Part shown: in pieces, positions 57,501-64,000 of the stretch
How the letters are laid out: each line of letters begins with the position of its first letter
Numbering within the stretch: position 1 is the first letter of the stretch
Source: Symbiodinium kawagutii
Taxonomy: Eukaryota > Sar > Dinophyceae > Suessiales > Symbiodiniaceae
Direction: 5' to 3'
NCBI GenBank assembly: GCA_009767595.1
Contig: VSDK01007059.1
Coordinates: 370,544 to 434,543, forward strand
DNA: 64,000 bases
Translations under genes and position numbers: made by a program
The notes under the pieces: generated by a model
Databases searched by the model: none
What the model was told of the DNA's origin: nothing
What the model saw: the letters and a program-made list of their open reading frames with translations, nothing else

Positions 57501-60500
57501 CTCCACTGGCTCTTCCAAGGAACTCAACCAACAGCAGCAAAAGACTCGAGATTTGGCGCATCGCTTGCAGCAGCTCGAAGATGAAAGTGCTCAACATCAA
57601 AACTCGGAGGCTCCGACCTACGCTGAAAATCGCTGAAATACGTTGGCATTTGCAGATGCACACAGAATCATACAGGTGTTTGTCGAGCTTTTTTTTCATG
57701 AACAAGTCTAGTATCTAAATACATTGATATATGTTTGATATTTTTTGTGTGCACAGGTGCCATGTGTGATAGTGCGTTTGTGCCTGTTTGAATGTTTGGA
57801 TGTTTCAATATGATCTCTACACTATGCAGACGTGGAAAACCATGAGCCAATTCGTCAGATTGAGTAAAGCATCGAAAGTGTGTGGAAGCATAAAGGTCAG
57901 GAAGCAAACCGCGATGCTGAAAACATGTTCGTGCCCACAAGCTTCGGCACCTCCAAGTCATTCCTTACTAAACTACTTTGGATATATTATTTTAGATTTT
58001 AGATTCATATCATCAATTTTGAGTGATCGGACCCCATGTGCCACAGTCGTGTTTTGTTTTACCAGGTCGTAGCCATGGCTGAATTTCGCGCACGGCATGA
58101 GGAGGCTCAGTGCACTCTTGGACCACTGGAGAATGCCCAGGGTTTGCATCCGTGCGTCAAATTTCAGTGCAGAAATATCTGCAGGTCAGCATCCTTGGCT
58201 ACCATGCTTGTGCCACGGGTTCTTGACCATCTCCTTTGGCAGGAGCTGAAGTATAGCTCTGAGCTGAACGAGCACAGCTCGCAATCCCAACCGTCGGGGC
58301 TCACAGCAAGCCCACAAGATATGCAAAAAATATGCAATCCAGGCTGTTGTTGATGAAGAGGTAGAAAGAGTGGGGCAGTTGTTTATAGAGTTGCTGCTGA
58401 CATTGGCGAAATGATGTGCACGTTGCCTCGCTTCCGGGGGTGCTTAAGCTATGAAGGCCTGAAGTTTAGGAACTATGAGCTTTGCCTGACGAATTCTACT
58501 GGACTCCTGAATGATCTGAATCGACAATGTGATGATAATGTGTCCAATTTCCGCCCAAATTTGCGCTTTTGCATTCCAGATGTGCCCAAGGCCTGCGACT
58601 CTGACAAGCGAGACTGAAAGCTCGAAGCAAATGGATCAGGAAGTTGTAAGCTGGCCGCTATACGATTCGGGGAGGCGGTCATTCTATAGCATGTGGCATG
58701 ATGGAACATCTCTTACAACCAGCAGATCCGCCATTGCACAAGCGTATTTATGATGCTGCTATCCAGAGGAGGATGGTAAAAGCATACAACTTTTACAAAA
58801 GCTTGTAAGGTCTTGCAAGGATAGATCAACAAAGGTACGTGTAGGTGTAGTTTGATTCCTGTGTGCCGAGGCAGAAATGCAAGCTCGATTGGTTGCCCTT
58901 CGCAGCCAAGCAAGCAGCATAATGAAGGAAGCAAACGAAAGCAAAGTCACTGAAACTTTGGGCATGCCAGCTGTGCAACTTTGTATTTTTGCTTTGCTGA
59001 AGCAAATCAGGGTATCACGAGCAATGCCTTGACTAGGAGGAGAATGAAGCAGCGGCAAAGCTTGCGAGTATGCAGCAGGCTTGACAGAGACGGTCACTGT
59101 TGGTTTTCATGAGGTGTGTATGCTACCTTCATCGGTCAGTTCCGCTCCGCATTTCACTTTTTAAACCTCGCAGCTGCTTGTGCTAAGAGCAGGCCCTCCA
59201 TTGAGTAGTTTTCTTCTCGCATGCATTATGCAGCGAGAGCCCATGCTGTATGGGACTGTGCCAGGGTTTGACCAGCTTGCGCACATGTTGACATTTCATC
59301 CTTTCATACACAAAACTAGGTTTGCATCAGACTACTGTAGTTTGAGCATTTGGGTCCTATTTGTCTCAGGGCATGTGTTTTTTGTTTGCAGGTGTGTGAA
59401 CGGGTGCAGGTGCAGAATAGCAGTGGGTAGCATGTTGCATGTGACAAGCTTCCACTGCCAGGAGGAGAACAAAGCGGTTGCAAAGCTTTCGCTGATGCTG
59501 GAGGCGTGTGTCCGCTGCTCCCTGAGTTGCTAAGTTTTGTCAAGTTTTTGCTTGGCTATGGGAGCTCCCAGTTGAATCATTTCACATAGCTTCCTTGCCG
59601 CGGGCACATTCCTTTGCTATTGCCCTTGGAGAGTTTAGCTTTCAGATGTGTTTTTGTGGATCGGAAACTTGGCGGCCCAGCTTTTTGGTCCAGAATGTGC
59701 TGAATGTTCCTTTATGTCATGCCATGCTTCGCTTGCCTATTGCTTTCATCATTGTTCCGTCGCTACCCAGCTTATTGTTTGATCCTTTGAAGGTGTTTTA
59801 TTTGTTCTATACCCCACCCGGCTTTAATTGAGATAATTGCCACAGCACATTCATGGCGCAAGCAGCGAAAGTGAAAGTGGCTCCTAACCTCATTTCTCCT
59901 CCTTTATGCTTGCCTTTGCCGTTGATATGAGACACTGACTTGCTGTGCAGTCTGCTCCTGTCGTTTGTTATTTGTTTTTTCTTTCATTTGTGTCCTTTAA
60001 TCTTCAGTTATTGATTGATTTGTTCTATCAGGTCGGGTTCTCTTCATGTGTGCATATTTGTGCAGTAGTGCTAACTTGGTTGTTCCCTTCCGATTAAATG
60101 AGTTTCACAGAGTCAAGTCATTGAAAGATGCTACTCAGCAATCTCACTGGCTTTTCAAAAAATGCTGGGGTGATTTTGACAATTGCACCCCTTTCGTACT
60201 TTTCCTTTGTATGTTGGTTTTGATGTGTCTTGATCTTGCAAGACATTGTGAGATCTTTTCAGAAAAAGAGAGAGAGAGAGAGAGAGAGAAATCGATCGAT
60301 CTTTTGATTATGACAGAAGTGGTTTTGCAGCGTTCTGCCTTTCCAGGAGGGCAGTGAGACGGTGCTGAGCTTGTTTCAATTTGTTTAATGGATGGTTCTT
60401 TGTATTTTTTTGGGGGGGGGAATTCAAGTGGTTTCTCTGATTTTGTGCCTCAAGGGCAGGGCCCCAAGGTTCAGCTGCATCTGCTTCAGCCATGTTTCGC

Positions 60501-62488
60501 CGTCAGGAGGAGAACCGAGCAGCTGCACGGCTCTCCGGGACACGACAGGCAGAGACTGGCAGCATCTCGCAGCTCTCTTTCAGTTCCCTTCCTTGTCCTT
60601 CACGGATTTTGAATAATCTTCCCTCACTGTTCTCAGTCTGTTCCACTCATCTTCACTCACTGTTCTCAATTTGTTCTCTCCATTTTCCTTCGGGTTCCTT
60701 TGGCCTTTGGCAGTGCATGTCTGCTCGGCCCAGAATAGAAACGGTTCCACGTTTTGCTTATAGTCAGGTGGCGTTGGGTGAACTTGGGCAAGAAAACACC
60801 AACTTGCATCCAGAAAGCGCATTTCTCCTGGCAAGGCTATCTCGAAAGCAGAAGATGCAACCTGCCTCAGACACAAGGGACTAAATCGATGATTGTCACA
60901 GTGCTAATGTGCAGTTGATGTAAAGTTTGAATGATTTTACATGTCAAACGTCAGACTGTGCTAGATTGGTTACGAACTCGGTTTGCGGCATATGCGTACA
61001 TGAGAGGGAGGTAGATCGAGAATAGGTCCGTTTCATTCGTCCAGCAAGGGGGTGGAAGAACAGAAGAAGCACACACCTAGATGATATAACTTTATATTTG
61101 GATATTGTTTTTCTTATATATACATTTGCATTCGTGTCCATGCATGGGAAATATATTTCATCGTCGGGTCAACTACGGTGAAACTTTATTGGAGACTACA
61201 CTAAAACGTACAGGAAGGATTTGTGATATTTGTGTGAAGTCGTAGTATTGTGTAGCTGCGTTCGGCGACGCTATTCGTACACGATCCTACACATGCAGAT
61301 GGCGCTGGCTGATGCTTTGGCAGGTGACTCACTCATTTTTTTCACTTTGACTCCGCTTTTTCTGCAATCTGAGGCCACATCGGAGTTGCGGACGGAGATT
61401 CAGCAAAAGCAACTTGGAGGTTATGCCGTTATGTCATATGCCATGCCTGCAATGGAAGAGTCCCAAAGATGAAGCGTGATACTGAATCAAATGATGTAAA
61501 AATGCATCACGTTTCAAGCGGTCTCGCATAGTTTGGAGCAAATTCATTTTTTTGATTCTTGCACGTTCTTAATCAAGATACCGCAGGGATGCGACATCCT
61601 TCCGAGTCATTTGCTTGCTCTGAGCCACTTCTAATGGCATGAGTCTCCGAGAGGGGGCTGATGGTAGTGGCCCATGGGGCTATGAGGTACTCGCAGAAAG
61701 ATCAATTTGGATTCCCTTCGGTGGGCAGGCAATTGATGGCATAGAACGATGCAATGCGAATTGTTGGCTGGTTCAGCCCAGGCATGCCAGAGACCAGAAA
61801 GCGCGAACTGAAGCCACGCAAAAATATCGACAAGCAGCCTGGCAGAAGGAAAAGACGATGCCATTGCAATCTATTGGATTTCTGTGCCATACATGTGTAT
61901 AGAACTGTATAGATAGATCATGATAGATCTATTTATTTATTGTATGTTTACATACATATATATATATATACATAGTCATGCTGCTGATTAGTAGCTTCAT
62001 TTTGCACATAACAGTAGCTGTGCCTAAGCCTTTGGCTCTGCTGCCAAGAGCCTTTAATTTACTTCGGGCAAAACCCCCTGGACGCCCCAGCAAAAAAAAT
62101 GCATATGATTTATATAGATTCTATTCTATAGTTTCTTTATCGATTTGGGGCTTGAAGCAGGCTCGAATGTGTCTGACGCGTTTGCTGCCTTCAAGCTGCA
62201 GCACCTAGGCAACCCAAGGGACCAACCAACCGATGCTGAATTCTGCTGCGACCTTGCAGGCGATCAGATGCGATAGCCTGAATGTATCTAAGTATCTCAA
62301 CTTGACTCCGGGACACAGAAGAAGAAGAAGAAGAGGAGTAAAGTATTGCAAACTCACAGTTTCATGTCACTTGTTTACGTAAAAGGTAAAGACACCGAAT
62401 GCGTTTCTGTTTTCAAAGGTGCAGTTCCTGCCCTGAGGAGAAGAGCCAAGTGAGCCAAGTGACTGCCAAGCTTTCAGAAACTACACAG
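51567..62488 (+). CDS. Large coiled-coil protein gene, incomplete exon set
   Basis: Exons with AG acceptors and placed donors: 51567-51658, 52342-52416, 53115-53192, 54603-54700, 57493-57609, 58066-58134, 58871-58961, 59462-59503, 60507-60548, 61374-61419 and 62438-62488. Likely further ones start at 51800, 52885 and 61782. Frames include NRREAKEYRSSADVLQDEIQ, EQAAEAAILLQKWQRNYGDE, QLQSKLQRQLDEELLACREM, MVDRKLRRAEEEEKEQMHIA, QQQKTRDLAHRLQQLEDESA, AEMQARLVALRSQASSIMKE and EKSQVSQVTAKLSETTQ. These are rich in Glu/Gln/Lys/Arg with heptad-spaced Leu, as in long coiled coils. Ten of these eleven donors are GC and one is GT (61420). Not all phases connect, so exons are missing and more than one gene cannot be excluded. 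Function unknown; scaffold, cytoskeletal or basal-body roles would be typical. Confidence 0.55.
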
Positions 62489-63213
62489 GCGTGGTACATG
62501 CGGCCACAAAGCCAGTGAATTTGCCAGGCTTGCAACAAACATCTCACGGATCCTCACAGGTTTCACGAAAGCGCTGAGGAAGGCTAGTGCCCACCTCCAC
62601 CCGGGCCAAACCTTCTCAGACTGATGCCTCTCGCCACCAGAGCCTCGACCTGCTACATTTCATATAGATGTAATGCACATGTCAGCGAAACTCTTGCCCT
62701 CATTCTTCATGATGGTCATTCTCACGTTTTCTTCGGCTTTTTGTTTTGTTTGTCATCCCTTTTCTTGCTTTTGTTGCTGTTGTTGTTGTTGTTTTTATCC
62801 TTTTTGTCCTTCTTTTTTCACTGCATTTTTTCTTGCTTTTCTTCTTATAACTGCTGTTTTTGCTCTTGTTCCTGTTTACGTTCTCCATATGGAAATCTTG
62901 TTCTACTCGTACTTGTCACTTCCTTTTTTCTCCTTCTCATGCGTGCACTCACTAGGGCTTCGTCCCATCTTCTACTCGCTAAGCGTTCATTCACTTTCCC
63001 TTTGAGCCTCAAGTCCTTCAGTTTTGTGCACTACTTAGTTGCCCTAAAGTCATCCCAAATTGTCATAATTCAAGAAGGCTTAGAATTCGTGAGACGGTGG
63101 TTGCGGTGGTTGCCCCTCTGGTCCGCTCCGCAACAATGTATGTGACTTCTCCGGGCAAGCGGATATACACAGTTGTCAACGTTGTCAATTGGCCCCGTGT
63201 TGTTGCAGGCCGT

Positions 63214-63300
63214 CCCCAAAGCTGATTCTGCAACTTGTTGAAGGAAACCCTTGGATGGAGGGACTGGAACTGATGGCGCTGGAAAGACGGAGAGAAGATA
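63214..63300 (+). CDS. Candidate exon near the right edge
   Basis: After a TTGCAG acceptor one frame reads [20 protein letters not shown] then [10 protein letters not shown], with helical composition like the coiled-coil exons upstream. The donor is unclear. Confidence 0.3.
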
Positions 63301-63354
63301 TGACACATGACGCATGGAAATATGGTGAACGGACTACCGAAATGGGGAGAGAGG

Positions 63355-63434
63355 GAGAGATGGATGGATGGATGGATGGCTGGCTAGCTGGATGGACGGA
63401 CGGACGGATGGATGGATGGATGGCATGCCTACCA

Positions 63435-63465
<31 letters not shown>

Positions 63466-63522
63466 AGGGAGGGAGGGATGGATGGATGGATGGATGGATG
63501 GATGGATGGAGAGATAGATGAA
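63355..63522. repeat. (GGAT)n/(GGCT)n microsatellite
   Basis: Tandem GGAT, GGAC and GGCT tetranucleotides, producing Trp-Met-Asp-Gly and (antisense) Ile-His-Pro-Ser frames that are artefacts. A CTTTT/TTGTTG-rich stretch also occurs at 62735-62880. Confidence 0.95.
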
Positions 63523-63915
63523 GATAGATGGAGAAGCACGTGTACACACTTGCATACATCCACATTTGGACAGTTGGGCGGATGGATATATAAAGAAGGA
63601 GAGAGCAGAGCGAGATTTATCAGACATTGAAAGAAAGTCACGCAATATAGAATGATAGACACCAAAGCACAATCGATTTGTTCCTTCTCGCTGGCTGAGG
63701 CTTCTTCAAAAGAGCAAGTGAAGGGGAAGCTTTGCGGCAAGACAGGAGGTTGTTTGTTTCTTTTGTAGGTGCACATGAACAGCACATTGGTACAATAAAT
63801 ATTGCATATGTGTGGATGCTAGTGTTGGTTCATGTAGGGCGCAAAGATGGGTGTTATGCAAGTGGTTTGAAGGTTGGCTTCGTGACATGAATTGCTCCTG
63901 ATCGTTGCACAGCTT

Positions 63916-64000
63916 GGAAGATTTTTCTGAGGCACCAGCCCGTACCACAAGCAGAAGCACCAGCTGCTGCAGTGACGGAGAAGGAGAGTCGCAGCTTCGA
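63916..64000 (+). CDS. Coding-like frame open at the right edge
   Basis: After a TTGGAAG acceptor the frame reads IFLRHQPVPQAEAPAAAVTE then KESRSF and is still open where the window ends. The Pro/Ala-rich composition suggests a linker exon, possibly of the coiled-coil gene. Confidence 0.3.

Noticed and set aside
62624-63145. Possible membrane protein rich in Phe, Leu and Ser
   Set aside because: Frame crosses a CTTTT/TTGTTG-rich tract, with no family motif; composition explains the hydrophobicity.
1-64000. CRISPR arrays, rRNA operons, phage or bacterial operons
   Set aside because: No spaced palindromic repeats, rRNA cores or Shine-Dalgarno-spaced gene runs were seen; the sequence is eukaryotic in structure.

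Overview
The window looks like nuclear DNA of a dinoflagellate, most likely a Symbiodiniaceae alga. The evidence is the gene style: many short exons, almost all on the + strand, joined across introns whose donors are mostly GC and sometimes GA, with acceptors that are nearly always AG followed by G. It also carries a Ty1/copia element of the type common in those genomes and many microsatellites. There is no bacterial gene organisation and no long uninterrupted host ORF. All spliced models below were built by hand from reading frame, splice phase and family resemblance.

Region 1 (about 0.5-21.1 kb, + strand) is filled by one very large gene. Its exons can be joined in phase from 5600 to 21119. 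They encode a globin-like segment, a second globin domain with a clear proximal-histidine motif, an ankyrin-like segment, six hydrophobic segments resembling a TRP/voltage-gated channel core, and a cytoplasmic tail. Further candidate exons lie upstream (489-3170). A 12-bp minisatellite and a 210-base assembly gap sit in an intron at 4.3-5.5 kb.

Region 2 (21357-29364, - strand) is a complete, very young Ty1/copia-like LTR retrotransposon: identical 196-bp LTRs, a 5-bp target duplication CGTAG, a tRNA-type primer site, gag with a zinc knuckle, and a pol in a +1 frame. Pol carries protease, a methyltransferase-like domain, integrase (DDX35E), reverse transcriptase and RNase H. RNase H appears cut by an out-of-frame deletion of about 60 nt. 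A third reading frame encodes a membrane-spanning, Cys/His-rich extension. The element lies antisense at the 3' end of the globin-channel gene.

Region 3 (29.6-35.5 kb) holds scattered coding-like exons, several coiled-coil in character, that I cannot assign to a known gene.

Region 4 (36.5-46.8 kb) contains two small genes read from start to stop: a METTL21-like protein methyltransferase (six exons, 226 codons plus stop) and an NTF2/SnoaL-like protein with an N-terminal hydrophobic leader (six exons, 173 codons plus stop). A 4.2-kb intron of the methyltransferase gene holds a near-perfect 450-bp foldback.

Region 5 (about 49-64 kb, + strand) is a large, poorly resolved gene whose short exons mostly encode coiled coil. 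Several exons are 42 or 51 nt long, and two look like duplicates. The right edge is still open in a coding-like frame.
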